Program-made: the position numbers and the translations under genes | Part shown: one piece after another, positions 18,501 to 27,283 of the stretch | Layout: every line of letters begins with the position of its first letter | Numbering within the stretch: position 1 is the first letter of the stretch | NCBI GenBank assembly: GCA_014654705.1 | Contig: JACVZY010000018.1 | Location: forward strand, 1-64,000 | DNA from: Ignavibacteria bacterium | GTDB lineage: Bacteria; Bacteroidota; Ignavibacteria; Kapaibacteriales; UBA4661 | Length of the DNA: 64,000 nucleotides | Direction of reading: 5' to 3' | Notes under the pieces: generated by a model | Seen by the model: only the letters and a program-made list of their open reading frames with translations | Databases searched by the model: none | What the model was told of the DNA's origin: nothing

Positions 18501-21500
18501 GTAGAAAGAATCACACCATAGAGAGGTGCCAAATTCTGCGGTGTCAAGCGAACTACAACGCTAATCGGTCCTGCAACCGTAGGGTTACGCCAGTTCAGGA
18601 CAACATTCTGTATGGATGATTGGCGAGCACCAAAGACCAACGGAATCGAGGAGTTCCCGTCAATTGTTACCGTCTCGGTTGCAGGAGTTACACTGACAAT
18701 AGAGAGCTGTACCGGCTGACCTGAACCTGTTGCCAAGACATCAGCTTCATTGAAGAAACCGAAATCAATATTGAACGGACGACCGCTCGGGATGTTACGG
18801 TTGCCGCCATTAATGCCAATACCACCGATAGCCGTAGTGGAATGACCGGTACGAGGTCCGATGCTTGCATTAAACGATGTTCTCGTTGCAATAGAACCGG
18901 TTGTGGTAATCCACACCTGTGCGGTGGTCGTCAGAAGCGTCGTCTGACCGCTCACTGCTGTCAACGTTACAATCGCAGCTCTCTGACCAGGGGTATTTGC
19001 CGTGTAGAAAATACGCGGGAAGAGCGAGCCAGTACCATCTACTTGAGAGACTGCCGTAGCTGTTGTACCGTCCATCGTAAAGACTTCGCCGGGGTTAATC
19101 GGATCCGGTGCGATGGAAAGTTGTACTTGTGTGGGCGATGTTGGGCGAATAACAGCACCGTACTCAACAAAGGAAGCAAAATTCACACGAATTTGCTGAC
19201 CGCTCGTTATCGGTGTACCGGCACCAAAAATACCACCATTGAAGCCATTCGTACCGGTTGCCGCCGCCAGAAGATCACCCGAATTTACCGAATATCCAAG
19301 TCGAGTCGGCACGGGAGCCGTACCGCTCGTGCTCAGCACAACCGTTACGGTTGTCGAGCCGATACCGGGTGCAGAGAGAGTAATAAGTGCCTTGGTAATA
19401 CCACCATTAACTGGAGGATTTGTCCAGTTAAATATTGGGAATATGAAACCACCAGTAGCACCTAAAGCAACGGTCTGAGGGTTGATAGCACCATTCGATC
19501 CGCCCGGTGTGGTCGAGAAAATTGAACCCGGATTATCAGGATGAACAGCGATACTAGCCACAACCGTTGTAATATTGGTCGTAGCAGCTAAGAAGTTTGA
19601 ATTAGAGAAGAAGCCAAAGTTAATCGGAATACCCACGCCACCGGTGATGTTAAATTGCCCCAAACCGCCGCCATTGAAGCCCAGTGTACCATTGCTGGAA
19701 TTTTGGACTTGGGTGTAGGCGATGGTGGAAGCACGAAGCGGTGGAGCAAGAATTGTTACTGTTAGCGTTGCAGAGGTCAATGTACCTCCCACGCCATTCC
19801 AGAACAAAAGCGTTGCTTGTGTGCTTGCTTGATTGCCGGGATTAAGCCAGTCAAACGTCATATTCGCCGATGTAGCGCTTATAGGATTGCCGGGCAGCGG
19901 AAGAGTCGGACTTAACACAAGCGGTGTTGCAGCACTTCCTGTACCGGTGGTATTGAAAATTGCCGTACCACCCGGAAGAGCAACAAGATGCGCCTGTATG
20001 TTTGTAGCAGCCAGAACAGGTGAGCGCTGGTTCAGACCATTAAACGAACTGATACGCAGTGTAAAAGGCGTACCACTCGTAATTGTGAGATTACCCGCAG
20101 CCGGACTTGCAAAACCATTTGGCGTTACGGGATTAAAGCCACCGGATCCATTGATTGAGAGTGAATCAGCTGCAACGATAATCGCAACCGGCGGATTCAG
20201 AACAACAAACGGCGTGTTGCTGTACGACGTAACAGGTATTGCATTCGATGCACTGTAGTATGTGCCGCCAGCTGCCCACGTTGTATTACTTACACCACCC
20301 AAGGCATTGTTGCCCAAGTTATCATATCCGGAACCATTCCAACGTGCGGTAAAGGCGTTCGTGCCGATAAAACCGCCTGCTTCGTGTAATTGATCCCACG
20401 AAAAATCGAGCCTATCACCAACGGTTGTACCACTGGCTTTACCAACATTCCACTGAACATTCACTTTCTGAGGATACGTTGTGCTTTGGTTCGTAATGAT
20501 AGCTTGTGCCGAAACTGTATAGTCATCCGACACACCACTGGTGTTTGTTATCATCAACGGCGTAAGGAATGGCGAACCGAGAGGAGCAAGCGTAGTAGTA
20601 GTTCCGACAAGGAATGTCCGGCGTGCACCGGCTGCAATAGGCATTGTCAGACTAGAACCAAGTGCAGTTTCAATGAAGTTATTATCCCGTAGAGCTGTGA
20701 TGCCTGCGGATGTAGCATTCACGCGGAAATTGACTCCGGGCATGAGGCGGATAGAACCACCACCTGCTGCAGGAGCTTGAGATGTGCTATTCAGCGTTAA
20801 GGTATTTGCGACAACAGTTGATGTGGTAAGCGTTACAAGAGGATTCGTAATCGGTCCCGTTGCGGAGTTTACCGTCATTGTACTTAATTGATTACCCGCT
20901 CCACCTGCCATGCGTACGACCGATTGACGCGGCGAGGTAAAGGCAAGATTTGATGTAGCGCTACCGGTGAGCGTACCAGCGGCAGAGGCTATAAAACCAC
21001 CAACCGTATTATTGCCAGTAAAGCTCAGGGTATTACCGCTCATGTTCAAATTTGCGGTGCCTTGCAAAAGCAAGCGACCAGCGATACCATCGGTAAGAGG
21101 ATTCACACCTTGGAATGTCGCGCTGGTTCCGGCAGCCATCGTCATTGTAGCATTAGTAACTGTCAATGCACTAAGGAATACGGGATTGCTGAGTGAAGCA
21201 TCGAAATGCAAATTCGCAGCAGCAGGATTATTGTATTCAATGCGGGCATCAGTCGGTGTAGCTGCCACAGCAATCGTGCGGAACATACCCATAGTGGTCG
21301 GCATATTCAGCGGAGCATTCATCGTAAAACGTTGCCCACCGCCACCTGTCAAATCAAGTGCGCCATTGAGAATGTTAACCGAAGCACCCGTTGCCGTCAC
21401 AGAAGCACCGAGAGAAACCATATTTTGGTTAAGATTAGGGAGCGGTGCACCCTTAGCAAAACCTTTATCTATTTCAAGTGTTCCACCAAAACCGAAAGTC

Positions 21501-24500
21501 GCACCGGCAGCACCGAGACGCTGTGAAAGTTCGACTCCATTGCTAACGGAACCTTGACCCGAATAACGAAGTTTTGACGTTGTTGCCAAATACGCAACCG
21601 GCACATCCGGCAACGCTACCGTAGTTGTAATAGCACCGGCACCGGAGCTTTGCATCTCCAGCGTACCTGTTGTGCCAATCATAATGCCGGAAGGACGGTT
21701 CACAGCAATCGCGGCGTGGGGAGCACCAGCAGTCTGACTAATAGCCATACGCCCTGCTACAAGAACACGCCCCGGGTCGGCTGCTACGGAAATTAAACCG
21801 CTCGTTACGCCGTCAGCCAGCGTCAATGTATCGGCGGGGCTAACATACAAACCAAAATCATTATTTGCTTTGATAACATTCAAACCAACCATGCCAATCA
21901 AAGACAGATTGCGGCTTGATGCCAAGACAACTTGCGCATTGATATTGTCAATGAGCAACGTTCCAAGCTGGCGATCAACAGCCGCGTCGCCGGTGAAGCG
22001 GAGAATGGACTGACCTTGACCACGCAACCATAGCTCTGTACCGACGTTGTTGTTACCGATAATAGTAGCACCAGCGGCAACATTCAACGTAGAATTTTGT
22101 GAAACCGGAGCTGTGCCAACAAGAACCTTTTGATTGGGTTGGAAGAGCCAACGACCGGATGTAACACTATTGACACCGTTCAGATTGACATCGCCAATAA
22201 TAGAGAAATCCCTGTTTGCACCAGTACGGTTGACAACAACACTAGCACCAAAGGCAGCAACAGGAGCTGCTGAGCCCCATTGGTTGGTAGCTAGGGGTGT
22301 GCTGCTTACCGCAAGAGCCGAATTTTCCGTGTAGGTCACAATTGGCGGCGGTAATGTAGTCGAAATAGGCGAATACGGGTTAATGGGCGAACCGAGGAGT
22401 GGTACGTCAGGCGAACCGTATTGCAACGTGGTCGTCATACCTTTTGTAAATGTACCACCTGCCATATTAAGTGTTGCACCGCTGGCAATAATCATGCTGG
22501 CAGTAGCCACATTGACAGTATGGTTGAAGGTTGAAGGAGCATCCAGACGCAGCGTACCGAAGACGATACCGCGCTCGAAGTTACCTGCTACCGTCGGAGT
22601 AATATTCAGATTGGTACCAGCCAGACGCAAAGTGGAGTTTGTAGCGATATGGAGCGATTCTCCAAAGAATGTGCTCACATCACCAGCTATCATTTGCTGC
22701 GCAAGATTCAGCGTTGTTCCTTGCGTGAAGGACGGCGAAGCACCACCCATGACAGTTAAGCGTTGAATGGCTGTTGGAATATTGGTAGCAATTGACGGTG
22801 CATCGACAGCACGGTCAAAAATTGCCCAATCATTGATGCCTGGAGGTGAAGCGCTACCGGGAGTACCATTAGAAGACGAAGCCCAGTTCGTAGTCGTACC
22901 CCAATCGGTATTGTTGTTACCGACCCAATAAATTGGAAAGAGCGCGTTGGAAACAATAAATGGTGTATTTGACAAGTTTCCGGTATAGGTTGCCTGCAAG
23001 GTGCGCGGCGGACCAAAAACAGGAAGTGTTGTTGGCAGAACGTTGGCATAGGATGTACCAGCCCAGCGTCTAATACTTGTCAGAGCGGAGTTGCTCGTGA
23101 GGGATGTATTAAATGCAGCTGGTTCATCCAGTAAATTCCACTGGAGGGTAAGCGGACCGTTGTAAGCAGCAGCGCCCTTGCTGACCGTCCACTGTGCATT
23201 CACGCTACGTGTAAGAAGGTTTGCCGGAATTGCCGGAACATTGACGATAGCTGTGGTCACACTGACGGTATAGTTTTCAGGAGCGGTAGTGTTATTAAGC
23301 GTTACAGGAAGATAGCGTGAAGCTACTCCTGCGCCCACATTTGCACCTATAGGGAAGGTGTAGGTAGCAACGCCAATATTCTGTACAATAAGACGACCAC
23401 CGCGAGAAGCGTCAATAAAATTCCCTGCCGGAGAAGGTACACCAGCAATATTCGAGTTTGTGAGCGTAAGATCACCCGTACCAATTTGCAAAATTGCATT
23501 ATTGGAGAACGTTATTGCCGGAGCATTATTAATGGTCAGCGGTGTCAATAACGAAACGAGATAATCTATCGGTGCGGTCGGCATAGCAGCAGGCTGTAAA
23601 TAGAGATTGCCAATAACCTGACCGCCGGGCGCCATTCGCAGATACGAACGAATTTCCTGTGATTGGAATTCAATCTGTGTACCTGTATTACCCAATATAC
23701 CGGCTGTATTTGTTGCGGGAATGTGCCCACCTTGCCCAAGACCAACGCCGGCAGGATTTGCACCAGAGAACCGTAGCAACAACGAACCACTGGCAACAAT
23801 GTTTCCTGTATTATTCAGGAGCAATTGTCCATTTGCATTATTAGCAACTGTCTCGTAGGCAGCAACGTATGTTGAACCGTTAATCTGAACTTGACCGTTC
23901 ACCGACAGGTTACCGGTATTGGTAACGCCGAAGTGGTTAAAAATCGTCAGTGTGCTATTAGTGGTACGAATAGTAGTAGCGGCAGGATTATTATAGACAA
24001 ATGCCGAACCCGTAGCAGCGGCAGAACCAGCAATATAGCCGCCGGCAGCTAATGTTACGTTCCCATTCAGAATCATTCTATTTCCATTCATACCGATACC
24101 GCCGGAAACAAGATTGAGATTCCCGTTTTGCGTTACCGGACCATTGAGCAGAATCAGATCCAAATCGGCAGCAATTGGTCCAAGGCGATTCACCGTGATT
24201 GAGCCGTTCATTGTAGGGGGAATTTCTTGCGGTGTAGTGCCACGTGCCATCAAGCCCGGATTTTGGGCATCTTGATAGTCGGCAACAGAGGTAGCATCCG
24301 TATAGAATGTATTTCCTGCCCCGGGCGTAATCTGTGGTGCATTCCCCCAGAATTGAATTCGCCCGCCGGAACCGATCACAAGCCCTGAGGCAGCACCGGT
24401 TGCAGCAGTATTGGTATTGCTAATTGTCGAACCAGTCGAGAGGATAAGTGTTCCGTTGACGATTAAACGACTGGTTGTAAAATTTCCGATGTTACTGACG

Positions 24501-25849
24501 GCATTATTCCGTACAGAAACAGTGCGTCCGGCTGCAATGGTAATCTGACCACCTTGATTGATACCTGCTACTGCTGCTGCATCAGCAGCTTCAATACCAC
24601 TTGTAGCAGAACCAAAGACCTGCATATTGGACGATACGCTTAAATTGAGCGAAGTAACACGATTACGAAGACGAGTAACCATTGCCGGAGGCGTAAATGC
24701 CAAATCGGAGGTTGTCGCACCAAGTGGTGTTGCTAATGCAATCTCTTCATAATTAAGCTCAATCGGCATGGCAGGATTATCAACGGTTGTAATTGTACCG
24801 CCTGCTATCATACGACTAGCAGCCATAGTAACAATTGTGTTAGCCGGTATAGAAAGAACCGACACAAGATTTTCTACTGTGAGCGTTCCAGCAAGTTGAT
24901 AAGAGCTACCAGCAGTCATTTGGGTAACCGCAGAAACACTGCGGCGAACGGTAAGATTTCCGAGCGGTGTTGCCGGTATCTCTGCTGTGCCGCCTGGAGC
25001 GGGGATGGTTTGCGTAGCATTATCAGTGCGGTCATAGATGAGCGAGCCGCGAGCACCAGTTTGAGCATATTGAATTGCTCCAGCGGCACTTCCATATGTG
25101 CCACCCGACATTCGCAAGGCACCACCATCTTCGATACTAAAATTTTGGGCAACGGCGTTGCTAACAATGCCGAAAGGAATTAAACCTGTGCTGCCTACTG
25201 CAATGCTTCCGAAGATTCGTGCGCTCACCGGCGTACCGCCGGCATTTGCAGCAATCGAAACTGTTACATTGCTACCGACAAAAAGAGTCGAATTCGGCGC
25301 AACAATAAGAGGCGCATTGAGGTTATCAGCAACAATACCGTTGAGTTGTAGCACAGAAGCTGAGCCATCGCTTAGTGTGATGGTAACCCCCGACTGAACG
25401 ACAACCCGCCCAACCTGAGCGGTAATACCGCCGATATTAATCGTTACGTTACCTGTAAGATTATCAAAAATAGCAATGTCATTCACGCCTGGAATACCAG
25501 CACCACCGGCACCACCCGAGGTAGCACTCCAATTAGCGGCAGAATTCCAAGTGCCTCCACCAATGCGGAAGAATGTTGCTGCTGTCGCAATATTCGCCGT
25601 AGCGAAAAGTACCAGGACGAATACCATAGCCTGCACCGCAGAGCTTCGCGCTGCGGTACGTGTCGCCTTCAAAACAGTACGCAGCGTACGCTGGAGCAAG
25701 GATACATCCTGCTTCATCGCATCCAAAGCCTCAAGCGAGGGACTCGCGGCTTTGGCACTTGCACTGTCCACGGCGCGTCCGCTCAGGGGGCGCAGTGCTA
25801 CGCCACGAATGGGCGAGCGCTGCTGAGCAGAAGTGTGTAGAAAGTTCAT
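15587..25849 (-). CDS. Giant secreted adhesin-like protein with IPT/TIG repeats and a type IX sorting domain
   Basis: The 3420-residue protein starts at ATG 25849, with GGAGA just upstream. A Ser/Ala/Arg-rich leader of ~70 residues precedes a hydrophobic signal segment (71-90, ending in AxA). Two large modules follow, about 95-968 and 970-1885, each opening with a Trp-rich NW...PGxNDxAIFD motif and continuing as Asn/Gly/Thr-rich beta-helix-like sequence. Next come about five degenerate ~115-residue repeats (~1890-2590) with motifs such as GINGGNRNIPSGRPFNIDFG. Eight IPT/TIG immunoglobulin-like repeats follow (~2590-3325), then a sorting domain (VYPNPMEDMVSFEANLP to LIKR). No catalytic motif is seen. 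I infer a long surface fibre or adhesin exported by the T9SS. Its own terminator suggests single-gene transcription. Confidence 0.9.
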   Translation of the reverse strand: MNFLHTSAQQRSPIRGVALRPLSGRAVDSASAKAASPSLEALDAMKQDVSLLQRTLRTVLKATRTAARSSAVQAMVFVLVLFATANIATAATFFRIGGGTWNSAANWSATSGGAGGAGIPGVNDIAIFDNLTGNVTINIGGITAQVGRVVVQSGVTITLSDGSASVLQLNGIVADNLNAPLIVAPNSTLFVGSNVTVSIAANAGGTPVSARIFGSIAVGSTGLIPFGIVSNAVAQNFSIEDGGALRMSGGTYGSAAGAIQYAQTGARGSLIYDRTDNATQTIPAPGGTAEIPATPLGNLTVRRSVSAVTQMTAGSSYQLAGTLTVENLVSVLSIPANTIVTMAASRMIAGGTITTVDNPAMPIELNYEEIALATPLGATTSDLAFTPPAMVTRLRNRVTSLNLSVSSNMQVFGSATSGIEAADAAAVAGINQGGQITIAAGRTVSVRNNAVSNIGNFTTSRLIVNGTLILSTGSTISNTNTAATGAASGLVIGSGGRIQFWGNAPQITPGAGNTFYTDATSVADYQDAQNPGLMARGTTPQEIPPTMNGSITVNRLGPIAADLDLILLNGPVTQNGNLNLVSGGIGMNGNRMILNGNVTLAAGGYIAGSAAATGSAFVYNNPAATTIRTTNSTLTIFNHFGVTNTGNLSVNGQVQINGSTYVAAYETVANNANGQLLLNNTGNIVASGSLLLRFSGANPAGVGLGQGGHIPATNTAGILGNTGTQIEFQSQEIRSYLRMAPGGQVIGNLYLQPAAMPTAPIDYLVSLLTPLTINNAPAITFSNNAILQIGTGDLTLTNSNIAGVPSPAGNFIDASRGGRLIVQNIGVATYTFPIGANVGAGVASRYLPVTLNNTTAPENYTVSVTTAIVNVPAIPANLLTRSVNAQWTVSKGAAAYNGPLTLQWNLLDEPAAFNTSLTSNSALTSIRRWAGTSYANVLPTTLPVFGPPRTLQATYTGNLSNTPFIVSNALFPIYWVGNNNTDWGTTTNWASSSNGTPGSASPPGINDWAIFDRAVDAPSIATNIPTAIQRLTVMGGASPSFTQGTTLNLAQQMIAGDVSTFFGESLHIATNSTLRLAGTNLNITPTVAGNFERGIVFGTLRLDAPSTFNHTVNVATASMIIASGATLNMAGGTFTKGMTTTLQYGSPDVPLLGSPINPYSPISTTLPPPIVTYTENSALAVSSTPLATNQWGSAAPVAAFGASVVVNRTGANRDFSIIGDVNLNGVNSVTSGRWLFQPNQKVLVGTAPVSQNSTLNVAAGATIIGNNNVGTELWLRGQGQSILRFTGDAAVDRQLGTLLIDNINAQVVLASSRNLSLIGMVGLNVIKANNDFGLYVSPADTLTLADGVTSGLISVAADPGRVLVAGRMAISQTAGAPHAAIAVNRPSGIMIGTTGTLEMQSSGAGAITTTVALPDVPVAYLATTSKLRYSGQGSVSNGVELSQRLGAAGATFGFGGTLEIDKGFAKGAPLPNLNQNMVSLGASVTATGASVNILNGALDLTGGGGQRFTMNAPLNMPTTMGMFRTIAVAATPTDARIEYNNPAAANLHFDASLSNPVFLSALTVTNATMTMAAGTSATFQGVNPLTDGIAGRLLLQGTANLNMSGNTLSFTGNNTVGGFIASAAGTLTGSATSNLAFTSPRQSVVRMAGGAGNQLSTMTVNSATGPITNPLVTLTTSTVVANTLTLNSTSQAPAAGGGSIRLMPGVNFRVNATSAGITALRDNNFIETALGSSLTMPIAAGARRTFLVGTTTTLAPLGSPFLTPLMITNTSGVSDDYTVSAQAIITNQSTTYPQKVNVQWNVGKASGTTVGDRLDFSWDQLHEAGGFIGTNAFTARWNGSGYDNLGNNALGGVSNTTWAAGGTYYSASNAIPVTSYSNTPFVVLNPPVAIIVAADSLSINGSGGFNPVTPNGFASPAAGNLTITSGTPFTLRISSFNGLNQRSPVLAATNIQAHLVALPGGTAIFNTTGTGSAATPLVLSPTLPLPGNPISATSANMTFDWLNPGNQASTQATLLFWNGVGGTLTSATLTVTILAPPLRASTIAYTQVQNSSNGTLGFNGGGLGQFNITGGVGIPINFGFFSNSNFLAATTNITTVVASIAVHPDNPGSIFSTTPGGSNGAINPQTVALGATGGFIFPIFNWTNPPVNGGITKALITLSAPGIGSTTVTVVLSTSGTAPVPTRLGYSVNSGDLLAAATGTNGFNGGIFGAGTPITSGQQIRVNFASFVEYGAVIRPTSPTQVQLSIAPDPINPGEVFTMDGTTATAVSQVDGTGSLFPRIFYTANTPGQRAAIVTLTAVSGQTTLLTTTAQVWITTTGSIATRTSFNASIGPRTGHSTTAIGGIGINGGNRNIPSGRPFNIDFGFFNEADVLATGSGQPVQLSIVSVTPATETVTIDGNSSIPLVFGARQSSIQNVVLNWRNPTVAGPISVVVRLTPQNLAPLYGVILSTEATITLSTGASVPVALAFSQISSTGTQGINGNNPNIANGVPFNVDLGLFDAFGVLANSLSNSSVVLTAQAVSGGNTFSVGGNSSGVFVNQAGIRLNGVTVTWTNPTAPTTQVRLVVSTTAGAGPIASTSAIVTISASAVFPAISGFVPATGGPGTTVLISGSNFTGVNGVSFNGAAATTFTVLGDNLISVVVPAGAVTGPVTVSRPPGPGYPGGFGTSTAIFTVGIPPSISSFTPTSGGTGTILTISGSNFGTLMNLFTVNVAGVAGTVQSINAAGTEMTVLISGSSLTQRIGSVTIATAGGVGTSAQLFTYNVAPTISSVTPNSAIVNGQDIPIIIRGSNFNINLNPGSTEVQSGVYFSLSNSPQAISPSSRISVQSVSATEIRATISGTFNNMVGQRFVTVLNADGQLANIPFQLVAGSTPTLTSITPSTTSASGVAFIATINGTNFFGAAGTTVTANGRSLTLLSASSTQLRVLVPADLNQVPQTLTIVVRNSDGQQVQGTITISDPGRPVINSITPARAIVGTSAIVVTIAGSGFFLNADVTFNFLPIQVLSNPPRSTSQITALIPASMLTNFGTFQIRVSNPGGFNAAALFNVGYPSPAITSVLTASGAVSGQNVTAASVFPFQLAITGRGFRQGLTVRFNGTQVPIVSTSDTQVIVQIAAGFNGTPGVFPITLANADGLQAESTFTIGQPNGPRITAVSPSTTNATGTPFVITVTGLNFGVTPQGQPLAGFQIRYNGTVLQILGASPTQVTAFVPAGVNSQEGNAVVQIINPDTQFAQASVNVLCSLCPIISSVSPGALRPQYNFDVTFTINGSNFQQGATVTVGGVPLRITNIGANQITAVAPAGFFLGDPTVRIVNPDGRSFTLPGAFAVSVREVQTVEVMSGSVYPNPMEDMVSFEANLPKAGQLRVRITDVLGNTVVLFTQAVGAGRFSQQLDVSALNTGVYFFEMTDGERRFTDKLIKR

Positions 25850-26267
25850 AATTATCTCCAAAAACAAAAATACTTGTGAATTGAAAAAGAGGGTTTTCTG
25901 TTTAGTCGGTTTCTGTAAGAGAAGCCGTAAGCGAGCATGGGGCTTAAAGGGACTTAAATGAGCATGAGGCTTCAGGAATTGTACAATTGCATGAGAGAAT
26001 AATCATCTAAAGCATTGTACTTTAACACTACTATCTCACTTACCTCACGTTATTTGTGGTGCGTGGCAAAGATACGCTTTATTTCACAGACTGTGCTATG
26101 TCTTTGCATATTTTTCCACAAAATTTTCCACATTCCTCACAATAAAACATTCCATAGAGGAAAGGCTGTTCACAGCACAAATTGAAAATGCAAAAAATGT
26201 GCCAAGTCATTTTTCTTCCAACGAATCTACTCATGTCATTCCTATTCGAGTGATACTATCGTTGTGG
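25850..26267. other. Upstream region of the giant adhesin gene
   Basis: This A+T-rich region contains imperfect direct repeats GAGCATGGGGCTT (25933-25945) and GAGCATGAGGCTT (25960-25972), and a 12-base palindrome AATTGTACAATT (25977-25988), about 85-140 bases from the adhesin ATG. They may be regulatory. No gene is seen here. Confidence 0.4.
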
Positions 26268-26295
26268 GTAGAGACGCGATACATCGCGTCTCTAC
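26268..26295. repeat. REP-like perfect hairpin
   Basis: GTAGAGACGCGAT and its exact complement ATCGCGTCTCTAC form a 13-base-pair stem with a two-base loop. It resembles the short extragenic palindromes scattered in many bacterial genomes. No transposase gene is nearby. Confidence 0.6.
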
Positions 26296-26362
26296 GGTAT
26301 AGAATCTACGTCATGGATGACGAATCTATCGTCCGAAAGGGAATAAGACACGAATGATATTA

Positions 26363-26474
26363 AATAGGACTTTCGCCAACCCGCGTGTTTGTGGGCAAGA
26401 GGTTCAAAACCCTTGTTTGGTACGTCATTAATTAATCAATACCCTTTGTCTTCTGTATCTGCGAAAGTCCTATT
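26363..26474. mobile_element. Possible miniature inverted-repeat element
   Basis: Perfect 14-base inverted repeats, AATAGGACTTTCGC (26363-26376) and GCGAAAGTCCTATT (26461-26474), bound a 112-base stretch with no coding potential. TTAA-like sequence lies at both outer edges. This is the layout of a MITE moved by a transposase encoded elsewhere. A single copy is seen in the window, so mobility is inferred. Confidence 0.45.
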
Positions 26475-26477
26475 AAA

Positions 26478-26521
26478 AAAGAGCAAAGCGCAGAAGGCTA
26501 TACCTTCTGCGCTTTGCTCTT
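26478..26521 (-). terminator. Intrinsic terminator of the 89-residue gene
   Basis: AAGAGCAAAGCGCAGAAGG pairs perfectly with CCTTCTGCGCTTTGCTCTT around a five-base loop. On the minus strand it is followed by TTTTTTAATA, giving a strong terminator about 60 bases after the small gene's stop. Confidence 0.85.
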
Positions 26522-26582
26522 AATTACTTTCAACAAACAGTATGTACTATGATTCTTACGATTTTTACATCATTTCTACTTT

Positions 26583-26852
26583 TTAAGCATCATATGGCAA
26601 CAATTCAGGGTGCGCCGCAAGCAATGTATTGATTTCCACCAGCAGGCGCTGAATGGACTGTAAGCGCTCCGCTGCAAGCAAGGTGCTATATCTGCGAGTC
26701 ATGCTTAGCGCGAGTGCGCCCGTTGCCAAATCAGCACGGGAAAGGCGCTCATTTCGATGAATTTTGACGAGAATCTCACGAATCTCATGCTCAAGCCATT
26801 CTCCGGCGTGACCGGTGGTCTTGGTAGCATTGGAAGCTGCGTAGGCTGTCAT
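26583..26852 (-). CDS. Small helical protein of unknown function
   Basis: The 89-residue product (ATG at 26852, GGAAT upstream) is predicted mostly helical and amphipathic (EWLEHEIREILVKIHRNERL, then LLAAERLQSIQRLLVEINTL). It has no signal peptide, membrane helix or cysteine motif. I do not recognise the family. It stands alone between two intergenic regions and has its own terminator, which supports a real gene. An in-frame start further upstream would add a hydrophobic leader but lacks a ribosome-binding site. Confidence 0.6.
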   Translation of the reverse strand: MTAYAASNATKTTGHAGEWLEHEIREILVKIHRNERLSRADLATGALALSMTRRYSTLLAAERLQSIQRLLVEINTLLAAHPELLPYDA

Positions 26853-27283
26853 GGTCGTATTCCAAAAATTAGTATGTAGAAAAAAAACAAAAACCACTAG
26901 GAGATAATGTGCTTTGACGCTGCTCTGCTGTTATTCTAAAACAGCATAACAAAAACTATATTCTCTGGTGCAAATATCGGAAAATTTCACGTTCTGTGAT
27001 AGTATCGCAAAGTAATTATTTTTACTGACTAAAAGTCATAATGTTTTCGGAAAAATTTTTTCCGATGACTTTTTGCAAAAGCAAAAAAAATCGAAAGCTA
27101 CTGACCATCCACAAAACCTTGCTTGGCATAACATTTGATTGATAAGAGAGCAAGGATTTTACCCTTTCAATCACAATGCCAATGGTGTGTTTCATGTTGA
27201 TACTTCAACACTTTTTTTCTCATGGGCTGTCTCACTTTGACGGCAAAGCGAGGGCGCTTAGTTTATTCACACACAACGCAAGT
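26853..27283. other. Divergent intergenic region with a nested palindrome
   Basis: The region separates the 89-residue gene (minus) from the NlpC/P60 lipoprotein gene (plus). It is A+T-rich and contains the nested palindrome at 27026-27073. No ORF with coding character or RNA gene is seen. Confidence 0.5.
27026..27073. repeat. Nested palindrome
   Basis: AAAAGTCAT (27031-27039) pairs with ATGACTTTT (27065-27073), and inside them TCGGAAAAA pairs with TTTTTTCCGA (27056-27065). TGACT/AGTCA (27026-27038) can also pair locally, so alternative folds exist. It may be an operator, an RNA structure or a degenerate terminator. Confidence 0.45.

Noticed and set aside
26268-26521. Possible CRISPR array from several palindromes close together
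   Set aside because: The three structures differ from each other and there are no regularly spaced identical repeats or cas genes.
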